From assembly GCA_965208275.1 (NCBI GenBank), contig OZ242331.1, positions 4,898,001 to 4,962,000 on the forward strand: DNA of 64,000 nucleotides, read 5' to 3'. This document shows, piece by piece, positions 1 to 9,094 of the stretch; the stretch's first letter is position 1, and every line of letters begins with the position of its first letter. A program made the translations under genes and the position numbers. The DNA comes from Bin5 sp022827195. Lineage in GTDB: Bacteria > Chloroflexota > Anaerolineae > Caldilineales > Caldilineaceae. Below the pieces are notes generated by a model, which was not told where the DNA came from, ran no database searches, and saw nothing but the letters and a program-made list of their open reading frames with translations.

Positions 1-567
1 CATATGGGAGCCCAGATCGAGGAAAAGGCCGGCGCCGGCGATCTCCGGGTCGACGCGCCACCCGAGCAGGTCGGGAAAGGCGTCGGTAGGCTTGGGCTGC
101 CCGTAGAATCGGACTAGGACCGAGCGGACATCGCCGATCGCGCCCTGTTCCAGCAGCTCCTGTACTTTCAGAAACTTTGGCAGCCGCCGCCGGTAGTAGC
201 CGACCCACAGCGGTACGCCGGCCGCTTCGCAGGCGCGCATCATCGTCTGGCATTCGTCGTAATCGCGTGCCATCGGCTTTTCCACGTAGACCGGCTTGCC
301 GGCCGCGGCCGCCTTGCAGGTGTACTCCATATGCGTGTCCGGCGGCGTGGCGACGTAGACTGCGTCCACCTCCGGGTCGTTGATCAGCCTGTCGCCGTCG
401 TCGTACCAACGGGCCACGCCGTGGCGGCGGGCATAGTCGGCCGCGAGCTCCCCGTTGCGGCGCATCACGGCCACGAGCGCAGAGTCTTCGGCTTTGTACA
501 GGCCGGGTCCGCTCTTGACCTCACAGACGTCTCCGCAACCGACGATCCCCCAGCGGATTTTGGGCAT
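1..567 (-). CDS. Gfo/Idh/MocA family oxidoreductase, 3' end outside the window
   Basis: This is the first 189 codons of an NAD(P)-dependent sugar or inositol dehydrogenase-like enzyme; the frame is still open at base 1. The N-terminus reads PKIRWGIVGCGDV, a Rossmann dinucleotide-binding loop. It is followed by DAVYVATPPDTH and YVEKPMA, the EKP motif that carries the catalytic-region lysine in this family. LFLDLGSHM at the window edge matches the start of the C-terminal alpha/beta domain. The ATG at 565-567 follows GAGGAAAG. The substrate cannot be told from this half. The fold assignment is firm. Confidence 0.9.
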   Translation of the reverse strand, partial: MPKIRWGIVGCGDVCEVKSGPGLYKAEDSALVAVMRRNGELAADYARRHGVARWYDDGDRLINDPEVDAVYVATPPDTHMEYTCKAAAAGKPVYVEKPMARDYDECQTMMRACEAAGVPLWVGYYRRRLPKFLKVQELLEQGAIGDVRSVLVRFYGQPKPTDAFPDLLGWRVDPEIAGAGLFLDLGSHM

Positions 568-985
568 GACGCTTTCCTCGCTTCCAGTTGTGATTCTCTC
601 CAGCCGCTGCATTGTACCACGAGTTTGTGGGGACGATGACTCGCCGCCGCTACGCCCTGGGGCAATCGTATCTTTATGCGAGAGGACTAAAATGGGGACC
701 CCAAAATCTGGATCACAAGCCAAGGTATAGTAGAGCAATTCCACAAGCCTTGGGAGGGGCGGTTCGATGGCCAGGAAACGGCGGCCACACACGGCAGCTT
801 GCTAGTCTTGTATTTCGCTGGCAGGCAGCAAGACGTTCAGTCAATGTCTCCCCTGTCGCACGCCGGCTGAAGAGCGCTTCTTGCTCTGAGGGCAGAAGAC
901 CGGCCCTTGCCAACAAGAATCGGTCGCGCTATCCGTCTGAATGCGACTCGACTTTCCCAGTTCGTGGTCCATCGACCGGGGCCAA
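568..985. other. Intergenic region, no gene recognised
   Basis: These 418 bases lie between the oxidoreductase start and the end of the membrane-protein gene at 986. Open frames here have no Shine-Dalgarno sequence and no family resemblance. A short palindrome, TGGGGACCCCA, sits near 692. I see no RNA gene or clear terminator. Confidence 0.5.
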
Positions 986-1987
986 TCATAGCTTCCCTCT
1001 CAGTTTCTGCAGATATTCGGCGTCAAGCAAAGCGAGCAGCCCCAGCATGCCCATATTGGAAAAGAGCAGAGGCGCCAGCGGCGGTGCGCCGCGCAGAAAC
1101 CGCTCGATTACAACGGTGTATTCGAAGACCAGGTCGGCTCGCACATGCAGTATCGAACCAGCCACACCGGTCGCGATCAGCAGGAGCATGGCAGCCGCAT
1201 AGACAGCTACGTCCATACGCGAAGGGGTGTCCATCGCTGCAAATGCCACCGGAACGACCGTGCCGAATACACCCACAGCAGCCGCATACCAGAGCCACCC
1301 GCCGGCAAAGCCGGCGCGGGCGTGGTCGAGGACACTGCTGACAAGGGCCGCCAGTGTGCCCATGCCAACCGTGAAGATAAAGGCCCGCGTCTTGCTATAG
1401 GGGAGGCTGATCGCATGCTGCCCGAAGATCACGAGCCGGCCGCTCGCAGGCGGCGACTCCTCCCACGCCGCGCTGATGCCCAGCAGCCCGGCCAGGGCAT
1501 AGGCGAGGGGGCCCAAAACGGGCGGCGCCCAAACCAGCAGGTTCAGAGTCAGCCGCGCGCCTGCCGGCGCCGACGGCAATATGGCGCGCGCCAGGTGAAA
1601 GTAGACGCCAAGAAAACCGACCGCGGCGCTGCCAATCAGCGTTGCAGTAGCGAGGACCGACGCCGCCGTCCTGCGTCGCGTGGAAATCAGGCCCGCCAGT
1701 ATCAGAAGAATGCCGCTGCTTACGCCGTAGTAGATGGGGAGCCATTCGTTCGCAACGATGGTGCCGTTCGCGCCGTGGGCCAGGTAGACCTCAAGCCCCA
1801 GGAACAGCTCGTTGAGGGCGACCATCGCCAGCATCAGCTGATCGCGCGTCTGCGGCAGCCTGTCGCGCGAAAAATAACGTCCCAGCAGCCCGTGCGCCCG
1901 GCCTACGGTGCTGCGCGGCCAGCCCCCTCCAGCGGACGCAATTGACGAACTGTCCGCCCCGTTCCGGTCCCGCCGGGCTTCAGCCAC
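986..1987 (-). CDS. Polytopic membrane protein next to a multiheme cytochrome
   Basis: This is a 333-residue integral membrane protein with about eight hydrophobic segments after a polar N-terminus of roughly 45 residues. Histidines lie in or near the membrane segments (YFHLARAI and SILHVRADL), which could fit haem or quinone chemistry, but no family signature is recognisable. It starts at a GTG only 11 bases after the stop of the octaheme cytochrome gene, so the two are almost certainly cotranscribed. My inference is that it anchors the cytochrome or exchanges electrons with it at the membrane, as NrfD/PsrC-type or NapC-type partners do in other systems. The sequence does not clearly belong to those families. 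Confidence 0.7.
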   Translation of the reverse strand: MAEARRDRNGADSSSIASAGGGWPRSTVGRAHGLLGRYFSRDRLPQTRDQLMLAMVALNELFLGLEVYLAHGANGTIVANEWLPIYYGVSSGILLILAGLISTRRRTAASVLATATLIGSAAVGFLGVYFHLARAILPSAPAGARLTLNLLVWAPPVLGPLAYALAGLLGISAAWEESPPASGRLVIFGQHAISLPYSKTRAFIFTVGMGTLAALVSSVLDHARAGFAGGWLWYAAAVGVFGTVVPVAFAAMDTPSRMDVAVYAAAMLLLIATGVAGSILHVRADLVFEYTVVIERFLRGAPPLAPLLFSNMGMLGLLALLDAEYLQKLRGKL

Positions 1988-1998
1988 GGTTCGACCGG

Positions 1999-3309
1999 CT
2001 ATTCCGACGGCGCGGGGCCAAGACCGGCCTCATCCAGCTTCTCCCGCACCTGGACCCGCAGTTCGGCCATATCATGCAGGATCTCATACGCGCCGTGCCA
2101 TTGCACATAGTCGGGCCCCTGCATCCACACGCCGAACTTGGCGGTACGGCCCCAGTGGTGCCACAGGTTGAAATGCGTAAAGTCGATCGGTTCGTCAAAG
2201 GGTGCCGCGGTCAGAAGGCCGTGCTCCCGCAGAGGCGCAATCAGCTCGTTGCTTTCCTCAACCCAGGCGTTGACCTGCTCTGTCGCAGCGTCGGCCGCGG
2301 CGTAGAACTCGGTGATGAAGTTCTGGTTGTGGCATTCACGGCAGACGCCCTGCATCCGCACCTTGTTGTCCTGCCAGGCAGGCCGACGGCTGCTGACCGG
2401 CGCGTACAGGAACCAGGTCAGGCGATCGCCGATGTCGTGCGTCGTGCCCGCGCTGCCGAATCCGCTCATGTGGCAGGTGGCGCAGGTCGGGGCCGGAAAG
2501 TCGGCCGCGGTCAGCGTACCCGGCTCAGCCTCCCAGTGCCAGCTGTCTCCCCCGGTTGCGTAGGCGATGCCGTGGGGAGACTCCTGGTAGATCTCCCACT
2601 GCGGATGGTCCGGGCCGATGTGGCAGTAGTTGCAGGTCTCGGGCTTGCGCGCCTGCTCCAGGCTGAACTCATGCCGCAGATGGCAGCTGCTGCACTGCCC
2701 GACCGAGCCGTCGTCGGCCGGTTTGCCGATGTCATGGCAGCTTTCGCAGGCAAAGCGGGTGATCGCTTCCCCCTCCAGCTGGTGCAGGGCGTTGCGCGCC
2801 CGACTGGCTTCGGGGTCGCTTCCGCCCTCGGGAATCGAAGCGTACATCTGGGCCTGGAGGGTTGTCAGGCCCGCATCGCCGGCGTATGCAACATAGGCAG
2901 GCAGACCGTGACGGCTTTGGTTGAACTGCGCCACCTCCTGAACATGACAGTTTTGGCACATCGCGGTGGTCGGCTCGCTCAGCACAAACACACCTTCGTG
3001 CGGCACCGAGCCCGGATACCCTTCATCGACGACGTGACAGTTCTGGCAGGTCACGCCTGCAGCGGCCATGGTGCTGTGTCCGTACTGTTCGACAATGCCC
3101 GGCGTCTGCTGAAAGTGACAGGTCACGCACTCGTCGTCGCTGGTGGCCAAGACGTTCACTTCTGCGGGTTCGTCGAATGCCACCGGCGTCGCAAAGCGCC
3201 CAATCGTCATGATAACGAGCGCGAGCGCGAGCACGACGACCACGGCGGTCAGGCCGACGATCAGAACGCGCGCGCCGCGCATCGACGGTGCTTCAGGACG
3301 TTCCGTCAA
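1999..3309 (-). CDS. Octaheme c-type cytochrome, hydroxylamine oxidoreductase family
   Basis: The 436-residue protein has a single N-terminal membrane anchor (about residues 14-37) and exactly eight CXXCH haem sites at residues 61, 88, 118, 188, 206, 226, 276 and 323. The spacing and the segments RNALHQLEGEA before haem 4, CNYCHIGPDHPQWE at haem 6, CATCHMSG at haem 7 and DYVQWHGAYE near the C-terminus fit the HAO/octaheme family. Family members oxidise hydroxylamine or hydrazine, or reduce nitrite or hydroxylamine. The direction depends on the tyrosine cross-link to haem 4, which I cannot assign by eye. The membrane-protein gene follows at once. The start may be TTG 3309 or ATG 3282 (residue 10); neither has a strong ribosome site. 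Confidence 0.88.
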   Translation of the reverse strand: MTERPEAPSMRGARVLIVGLTAVVVVLALALVIMTIGRFATPVAFDEPAEVNVLATSDDECVTCHFQQTPGIVEQYGHSTMAAAGVTCQNCHVVDEGYPGSVPHEGVFVLSEPTTAMCQNCHVQEVAQFNQSRHGLPAYVAYAGDAGLTTLQAQMYASIPEGGSDPEASRARNALHQLEGEAITRFACESCHDIGKPADDGSVGQCSSCHLRHEFSLEQARKPETCNYCHIGPDHPQWEIYQESPHGIAYATGGDSWHWEAEPGTLTAADFPAPTCATCHMSGFGSAGTTHDIGDRLTWFLYAPVSSRRPAWQDNKVRMQGVCRECHNQNFITEFYAAADAATEQVNAWVEESNELIAPLREHGLLTAAPFDEPIDFTHFNLWHHWGRTAKFGVWMQGPDYVQWHGAYEILHDMAELRVQVREKLDEAGLGPAPSE

Positions 3310-3810
3310 CTTCTACGCATCCTTCACAATCCTCTCGTCAGATGGTCCCGGTTTACGGTAGCCGCGAGAGACACGGCCCCGTTCAAGAATCCGACGGCCC
3401 ATTGCCCTTCGCAAACAGAATTATAGTGCGGCGACACGCCCGCTGCCTCGGCACTCTTGGACCGATCGCCGTTGCACAGGTCAAGACCATCCCCGTTCGC
3501 AGGCGATATCGACCGAATGGCCGACAAGATGGCGGCGCAAGGCAAACGGGCGCTTGCCAGAACGGCAGAAGAGACAGCCGCTCACGCTCCCTTCATCTGT
3601 CAGTACGGCTGCCTATCGGCCGCGCAGCCGGAAGCGTCTCTCACAGTATGACATGAGGGATGACATGAGGGCCCGAATTTTTCGCACCGCACTGACCGGC
3701 GCCGCAGTGCATGCGCATCAAAATCTGTAAGCCAAACTTGTCGGAATTCTGAACCAAAGAACGTGACAATAAGTAGAAAACTCTCCCGGTTTGCATGCAA
3801 ATGTCCCGCG
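3310..3810. other. Intergenic region with a short tandem repeat
   Basis: About 500 bases separate the cytochrome start from the end of the metallohydrolase gene. No frame here has a ribosome site or family resemblance. The only structure I see is the 12-bp tandem repeat at 3648-3671. The stretch 3720-3800 is relatively AT-rich and may hold the 3' untranslated end of the metallohydrolase message. Confidence 0.5.
3648..3671. repeat. Perfect 12-bp tandem duplication
   Basis: ATGACATGAGGG occurs twice head to tail with no mismatch, in intergenic DNA. It is probably a slippage product; no function is suggested by its position. Confidence 0.8.
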
Positions 3811-6375
3811 CTACGCCCCATCTCCGTGGCCGTGCAGCGGCGTGTGCTCGTGGTAGACGCCGTGCGCGTGCATACGCTGATGCAGGCGGTTGTGGGCCGC
3901 TTCGAGCACCGCGCGCATCTCGCGGAAGCGCTGGGCGTGCGGCCGCGGCGCGATCGTGTCGACATAGGCGATAGCGCCCTCGATCTGTTCCAGCACCGCG
4001 GAGGCGTCCGGCTGGTTGAAAAGCGGGCTGTCGGCTACGAGCGTTTGCACCGCGCTCGTGTGGGCTGCGATCTCGCCCTCCGTGCCGACATAGCTGCCGC
4101 GCACGCGCAGCGCGATCCACGATGAAGCCGTGACCGGCACCTGAACGCTGCCCGACGCGCTCAACCGACCGCCGACGTCGACCTGGTCGACGACCAGCCC
4201 GCCCTGGATAACCTCCACCTGCTGAATCGGCGGCTGCACCGCCTCGACCCGCCATTCGACGCCAACGCTTCCCCCGCCGGCCGGCAGCTGCACCTGTCCC
4301 CCCGGCACAACGCCCTCGACGGTCAACTCGGTCAGCGGGCCAATCGTCATGAAGGTGTTGCCCGCCTGCACCGCGGCCATCCAGTTCTCGTAGCTGAACT
4401 CCCGGTCGCCCAGGTGCGCGTATGTGCGGACGCCGCCCAGCTGCGAAGAGGCCGCCATCTTGTCGGAACCGCCCACAATCGGCAGCTGATAGCCCAGATT
4501 GAGATAGCGGTACCAGTCGGCAATGCCGTAGGGGTTCAACTCGCGGTCGCAGGGATTGAATGTCATCATCTCGATCGCGTGGACGAGCCCGAGGACGATG
4601 TCGGCCGCCCGTTCCAGCTGCGGATTGGGCGCGTGCGGCAGCACGACGAGCCCGCCCTGGTCGATGCAGCGCTGCGCCCATTCGGCCATCACCACCTCCT
4701 GCGGATCGCCCAGGGCCGATTCGGTCGGTCCGCCGCTGCACAGGGGGTGGATCATCGGGCCGTTGTAGCCCAGCAGCGAAATGTGGCCGAGGATCTGCAT
4801 CCGATTCTCGGTGCCGACCCGCACCAGAAACTCGCCGTCGCCGCCGAACTCGCGCGCGCCGAAGGTCGTCCTGCCGTCAAAATCGCTGACGTTGCTGTAC
4901 ATCTCGCCCCACTGGCTGGCGAGCAGATTGACGACATGGACGTCCTCGGCCTGCCCCTCCAGCAGCGCTGTCGAGGGGCTGAGGAAGTGGACGTGGGTAT
5001 CGGCGGTCACCCAGCCCTTCTCCCGCCAGGGAAGCACGCGTTCCAGCTCGAAGACCAGTTCATCGGTGTCGGCCGCGATCGTGACCTGGCGGCGGATCGG
5101 CGCGGTCTCGTAGCCCTTGGTGATCTCGACGTAGACGTCGCCCAGGGGCATGTCCACCTCGCAATGGCCGTCGATGTAGCCGTACTGGTTGCGGCTGTTG
5201 ACGAACTCGCCGTAGTTGTCCTCGAACCAGTGGGGATTGACCTTGCGATGGCGGCCGCGCGGCGGCAGATATTCGCCGTCCGCGCCGTGAAAGTGGATGC
5301 GCACCGGAACGAGGTTGTTCGTCCCCTTCTGCACCACCCGTACGTTGACAAGCCGGTGGGCCGGCTGAACCGCGGCGATGCCGTCCGAAGGCTGGCCGTC
5401 AGCGAGGCGCGCCAGGTCGTAGACGATCGGTTCGTCGGCGTCGACGCCGACATGCAGCCAAGCCTGGGGATGCGCGCTGTACTCTACGATCAGATCGCGC
5501 TGGGAGACGGCCGGCTGAACATTGGCTTCGTCGCCCAGCCAGCGCTCGCGGTCATAATCGAGCGCGGCGCGGGCGGAGATGACGCAGCCAAGGTCGATGG
5601 CGAGGTCTTCGTATTCGTCAAGGGCGTTGAATTCGACGCCCTCGGGCAGCGTCAGGCGCAGTTTGCTGCGTACGCCCGGGCGCAGAGGATGTTCGCTCAG
5701 GTCGGTCAGGCTGACTGCGTAAACGGCCGATTTCTCATCGCGCGGTTCCAGAACCAGGCGGCGGATCGGCCGCTCAGGATGCGGATTTTCCAGCGCGTAG
5801 AGCCACATCCTCTCACCCATCTGCTCGCGTCCCGAGGTGGTGCGGGTCTCACCGCGACCGTACTCGTTCGAAGGGAGCCGCCCCAACTGTATCTCCTCGG
5901 TAGCGGAGTTGAATGCCACCGATTTCGCGGCCGGTACGGCTTCGAAGGGGCTGCCGCCCCACACGCTGCGCGTCTGCTGGATGGCGAAACGGCGCAGGAT
6001 CCTGGTTTCGTGGCGTGCGCCGTCTTCATATTCGAAGATATAGGAGGAGACATGATCTCCTAACGCGTTGCCGTCGAGCGCGAAGTCGGCGAAGCCGTCA
6101 AGGTAGTTGGTGATGCGGTCGGCAACCGCGTGCAGAAAGACGACGTGCGCGGCGTGGGCGCCGCCCAGGTCGACGAGGACCGGCTCGGCGTCCAGCAGGA
6201 TGACGGCGGGGCCTTCGGCTTCCCCCAGCTGGAAAGGGATGCCGTTGAAGTCGGCCGTGCCGGTTCTGTCGGCCAGCGGCGCCGGTATGCGCAGCGACTC
6301 GGGCAGCTCGGCGCGGCGGGCATTGAAAGATTTCGACAGATCTACGGTTGTGAAGTGCGGGGAGACAGGATTCAT
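3811..6375 (-). CDS. CehA/McbA-type metallohydrolase with beta-rich N-terminal region
   Basis: This is an 854-residue protein. Residues 1-450 look like beta-rich, non-catalytic domains. The segment GWVTADTHVHF (D459, H461, H463) opens a PHP-like CehA/McbA metallohydrolase domain, with further candidate metal ligands in VLPHAPN and VGGSDK. Family members hydrolyse carbamate, phosphate or related esters using metal ions, but many large ones have no known substrate. The last 20 residues are very histidine-rich (HxHxHG pattern) and may bind metal. There is no obvious signal peptide. The ATG at 6375 follows GGAGA at five bases. The alpha/beta hydrolase gene ends 77 bases upstream on the same strand, so the two probably form an operon of catabolic hydrolases. 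Confidence 0.82.
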   Translation of the reverse strand: MNPVSPHFTTVDLSKSFNARRAELPESLRIPAPLADRTGTADFNGIPFQLGEAEGPAVILLDAEPVLVDLGGAHAAHVVFLHAVADRITNYLDGFADFALDGNALGDHVSSYIFEYEDGARHETRILRRFAIQQTRSVWGGSPFEAVPAAKSVAFNSATEEIQLGRLPSNEYGRGETRTTSGREQMGERMWLYALENPHPERPIRRLVLEPRDEKSAVYAVSLTDLSEHPLRPGVRSKLRLTLPEGVEFNALDEYEDLAIDLGCVISARAALDYDRERWLGDEANVQPAVSQRDLIVEYSAHPQAWLHVGVDADEPIVYDLARLADGQPSDGIAAVQPAHRLVNVRVVQKGTNNLVPVRIHFHGADGEYLPPRGRHRKVNPHWFEDNYGEFVNSRNQYGYIDGHCEVDMPLGDVYVEITKGYETAPIRRQVTIAADTDELVFELERVLPWREKGWVTADTHVHFLSPSTALLEGQAEDVHVVNLLASQWGEMYSNVSDFDGRTTFGAREFGGDGEFLVRVGTENRMQILGHISLLGYNGPMIHPLCSGGPTESALGDPQEVVMAEWAQRCIDQGGLVVLPHAPNPQLERAADIVLGLVHAIEMMTFNPCDRELNPYGIADWYRYLNLGYQLPIVGGSDKMAASSQLGGVRTYAHLGDREFSYENWMAAVQAGNTFMTIGPLTELTVEGVVPGGQVQLPAGGGSVGVEWRVEAVQPPIQQVEVIQGGLVVDQVDVGGRLSASGSVQVPVTASSWIALRVRGSYVGTEGEIAAHTSAVQTLVADSPLFNQPDASAVLEQIEGAIAYVDTIAPRPHAQRFREMRAVLEAAHNRLHQRMHAHGVYHEHTPLHGHGDGA

Positions 6376-6452
6376 GGGAATCTCCGTTTGTGGCGAGTCT
6401 CGCGGCAGTTGAAGAAATGGTCTTGTTCGTCACCTCTTGCGGAATCGTCGCG

Positions 6453-7601
6453 TCAGGATGCTGCCAGCCAGCGGTCAAACCAGTCGAACGCATCAGACTG
6501 CATCTCAAGGTCGAACTTGTGATCGCCGGGGTAGAAGGCGCAGCGGTAGTTGTCCGGCGCGTCGGCCTTCTCGTAGACCTCTCGCAGTATCTCGTCCGCC
6601 CGCTCCATCTCGGGAAGGGTGAAGAGCGGGTCCTCATTATTGTTTTGGACCAGAGTCGGCAGCGGCGTCCGCATCCCCAGAATGTCCGGGTAGTCCATCT
6701 CGGTCGGCAGGTGCGGTACGTAGATCATCCATGTGTGGCTGTGGCTCTTATCGAGCAGATAGTCGCGCCATGTGGTCATCATGCCGACGCAGACCGCACA
6801 GCGCACGCGGTCGTCAAGACCGGCCAGATATACTGTGCGCAGCCCGCCGCCGGACAGTCCTCCGATGCCGACACGGCGCGGGTCCACGTCTGCGCGGGCG
6901 CAGAGCACGTCCAGCGCGCGCAGGTCTTCGGCCAGCCAGACGCCCGCCCAGGTCGTGCCGGCGCTGAACAGGGATTTCGCCAGGATCGATTCGTGGTTGC
7001 TCGCCCAGCGGTTGTAGGCCGCGATGTAGTCAGGGTCATCCGACTCGGCCGCGTCCATCCCGTCGCGGATATGCGGAGGAACGTCGGCGATGCGGATGCG
7101 GCGGCTGCCGAATGCGAAGGCATCGGGCACGAGTACGGCATAGCCGCGCTGCGCGAGGCGGTTGGCCCAAGGCACGCCGCCGTACGCGCGCGCCTGGTGC
7201 TCGGTGTTGACCGGGTTCTGCTGCTCTTGCGTGCGCGTGATCTTCTGCCAGCCGTGGAACTTGTGGCCGCCGTGATCGTGCAGGGCCAGCACGCCGGGCA
7301 GCGGGCCCTGCGCGTCGGCCGGCTTCAACAGGACGGCCGCCGTGCGCGGCCCGTATGGCAGTTGCCAGGAGAGCGTCTCTACGCACAGGCCGTCATACTC
7401 GTGCTGCCGCTCAATCCGTACCTCCGGCGGGCCGCCCGTGTCTGGCATCGCCAGCCGTTCGCGAAAGCGCCGCCGTGCGGCAGGCCGCCAGGCGGACGGG
7501 TCCGTCCAATGGGTGTGGCGGAAGGAGAGGTAGTTCGGCCCTTCACCGGCAAGGGCAGCCGCCCACGAGCCGTATGCGCCGAGCATCGAGTGAGAGGACA
7601 T
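6453..7601 (-). CDS. Alpha/beta hydrolase, dienelactone hydrolase/acetylesterase-like
   Basis: This is a 382-residue serine hydrolase. The oxyanion-side segment VLALHDHGGHKFHGW, the nucleophile elbow GGLSGGGLR (Ser250 from this start) and a C-terminal GDHKFD histidine give the catalytic set of the large Abhydrolase/acetyl-xylan-esterase-like group. No signal peptide is seen, so it is probably cytoplasmic. I chose ATG 7601 because AGGA lies about ten bases upstream; a GTG at 7622 would add seven residues without a ribosome site. A TATAGT box at 7685-7690 lies in a suitable place for a promoter but lacks a good -35. It precedes the metallohydrolase gene on the same strand. Confidence 0.85.
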   Translation of the reverse strand: MSSHSMLGAYGSWAAALAGEGPNYLSFRHTHWTDPSAWRPAARRRFRERLAMPDTGGPPEVRIERQHEYDGLCVETLSWQLPYGPRTAAVLLKPADAQGPLPGVLALHDHGGHKFHGWQKITRTQEQQNPVNTEHQARAYGGVPWANRLAQRGYAVLVPDAFAFGSRRIRIADVPPHIRDGMDAAESDDPDYIAAYNRWASNHESILAKSLFSAGTTWAGVWLAEDLRALDVLCARADVDPRRVGIGGLSGGGLRTVYLAGLDDRVRCAVCVGMMTTWRDYLLDKSHSHTWMIYVPHLPTEMDYPDILGMRTPLPTLVQNNNEDPLFTLPEMERADEILREVYEKADAPDNYRCAFYPGDHKFDLEMQSDAFDWFDRWLAAS

Positions 7602-7739
7602 TCCGTCTGTTTCCTGGTGCACGGTATGACAGGGTCTTCAGAGTGGTCGCGCGGCCGCGCTAAGCGGTCTGCGCTGTCCGGGATACTATAGCAGGGATTG
7701 GAAAGAGGGGAAAAGCCGCGCTAACTTGGCGCGTAACCT

Positions 7740-7781
7740 CAGAAATACAGAAAGGGGACCGCCATTACCATGCAGTCCCCC
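7740..7781 (-). terminator. Possible rho-independent terminator of the NHL gene
   Basis: GGGGAC (7754-7759) pairs with GTCCCC (7775-7780) across a 15-base loop. Read on the minus strand it is followed by TTTCTGTATTTCT. The loop is long and the T-run interrupted, so the signal is weak. A separate 16-bp perfect palindrome, TGCCGGAATTCCGGCA, lies at 7791-7806. Confidence 0.3.
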
Positions 7782-7862
7782 TTGCCACCGTGCCGGAATT
7801 CCGGCAGGATGTGTGGCTTACTCTCGTTTGTCAGGCGGCGACGCAAAGCGTCCCCAGGGCGC

Positions 7863-8870
7863 TTAAGCCCTATTCAGTCTGGTTACCCTGCCCCCAATGA
7901 GCCATTCGGCTACATACAGGTTACCGTCGGCGTCCGCAGCCAAGCCGTGAGGGCTGTTGAACTTGCACGTCTCCAGGTGGCTCGTGCGTATTGACTGCCC
8001 CGATTCGTTTACATTGTTGGGCCAGCCCGCAACGTCGCACACCTGCTTGTTGCCGCCGAGGTACGTGAGCAGCTCATCGTTTAAATCGGTGACCACGAGG
8101 CGGGCGCGAAGCTCGGCAATGATCATCAGATCGCCATGTGTCGCGAAACAACTGGGCGTGTTCAGAAAACCGTCACCAAACATCCGCCTGAATCCACCCT
8201 CCATGTCGTAGACCTGTACGCGGTCGTTGGCCCTGTCCGCCACGTAGAGCTCCGGCTCGGACTTGCGATAATCAAAGAAGATGCCGTGCGGGCAGTTGTA
8301 AGCCCCAGCCCCTTCCTCGCCGTTGATGCTGCTGACATGCTCGCCATCCTTCGTGAACCTGTGGACTTGGTACGCGCCGTACCCATCTCCCACCCAGATG
8401 TCGCCGTTGCCTCCAAAGCGCTCCTCGTTCACCGCGACGGTTGTGGGGGCGTAGCGTGTGTCTTTGTAAATGGGAAGGGGAGGCGTCTCCAGCCTCATGA
8501 CCACTTCACCGTCCAATGTCGACTTGAATACCTGACCGGGCCCTTCGCCCACGCCCGGAGGGTTCTGGTAGCCGTGAAGATAGTGATTCTTGGATCCGTG
8601 GTCCACAATCCACAGATACTCGACTCCGTCCTCGTTGACGAGGGTGATCCCATGTGCCTCGGCAAAGTCGCCGCGCCACGAGGAAATCAGGTTGCCGTCC
8701 CCGTCGAAGGTCATCACTTCCGGATCGCCGGGGTGGCTGGTCATTACGTTTCCCGATTCCGTGACAACGATGCCTGGATGCGCCCATCCCTTGCGTGAGC
8801 TTTCACTTTCGGGTAGCTTGGCCCAATTGTCGATCCAGTCGTATGAATGCCCTTCGCTGCCTACACGCAT
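7863..8870 (-). CDS. NHL-repeat six-bladed beta-propeller protein
   Basis: This is a 335-residue protein made of repeated blades of the NHL/peptidylglycine-amidating-lyase-like type. Typical blade segments are DIWVGDGYGAYQVHRFTKDG, ELYVADRANDRVQVYDMEGG and NLYVAEWLIGGRVTRL. No signal peptide is present. These propellers can be lyases or ligand-binding scaffolds; nothing here fixes the role. An upstream TTG is in frame, but the ATG at 8868-8870 has a perfect AGGAGG seven bases before it and is clearly the start. The alcohol dehydrogenase gene lies upstream on the same strand, 224 bases away, so cotranscription is possible. Confidence 0.85.
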   Translation of the reverse strand: MRVGSEGHSYDWIDNWAKLPESESSRKGWAHPGIVVTESGNVMTSHPGDPEVMTFDGDGNLISSWRGDFAEAHGITLVNEDGVEYLWIVDHGSKNHYLHGYQNPPGVGEGPGQVFKSTLDGEVVMRLETPPLPIYKDTRYAPTTVAVNEERFGGNGDIWVGDGYGAYQVHRFTKDGEHVSSINGEEGAGAYNCPHGIFFDYRKSEPELYVADRANDRVQVYDMEGGFRRMFGDGFLNTPSCFATHGDLMIIAELRARLVVTDLNDELLTYLGGNKQVCDVAGWPNNVNESGQSIRTSHLETCKFNSPHGLAADADGNLYVAEWLIGGRVTRLNRA

Positions 8871-9094
8871 GACACAACCTCCTGTGCCTGTCAATCTCGT
8901 AGTTGAATTCCAAGAGCAGCTGTTTTAGCGTCTGCCTGCGCTTGAAGCCCGCCTGCCGTTCCCGAACATGCAGGGAGAAGCTTTGCAGCACGAGTGATCA
9001 CACACGGGCCGGGGAACGGCGTGGGTGTGATGCCGCACACACATCCCCTGATTCTCTAAGACGTGCTGCCCTGGAACGAACCGGCGCGTTCCGT

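Noticed and set aside
1942..3426. 494-codon plus-strand frame across the cytochrome gene
   Set aside because: It is the antisense of the octaheme cytochrome; eight CXXCH motifs and family motifs support the minus strand, and the plus frame has no recognisable protein.
4414..6063. 549-codon plus-strand frame across the metallohydrolase gene
   Set aside because: Antisense shadow in GC-rich DNA; the minus strand has the ribosome site and metal-ligand motifs.
7791..7806. 16-bp palindrome TGCCGGAATTCCGGCA as a terminator
   Set aside because: There is no loop and no T-run on either strand; an isolated palindrome or protein site is more likely.
8871..8894. TTG 8894 as start of the NHL gene
   Set aside because: The perfect AGGAGG lies downstream of that TTG and serves the ATG at 8868-8870.
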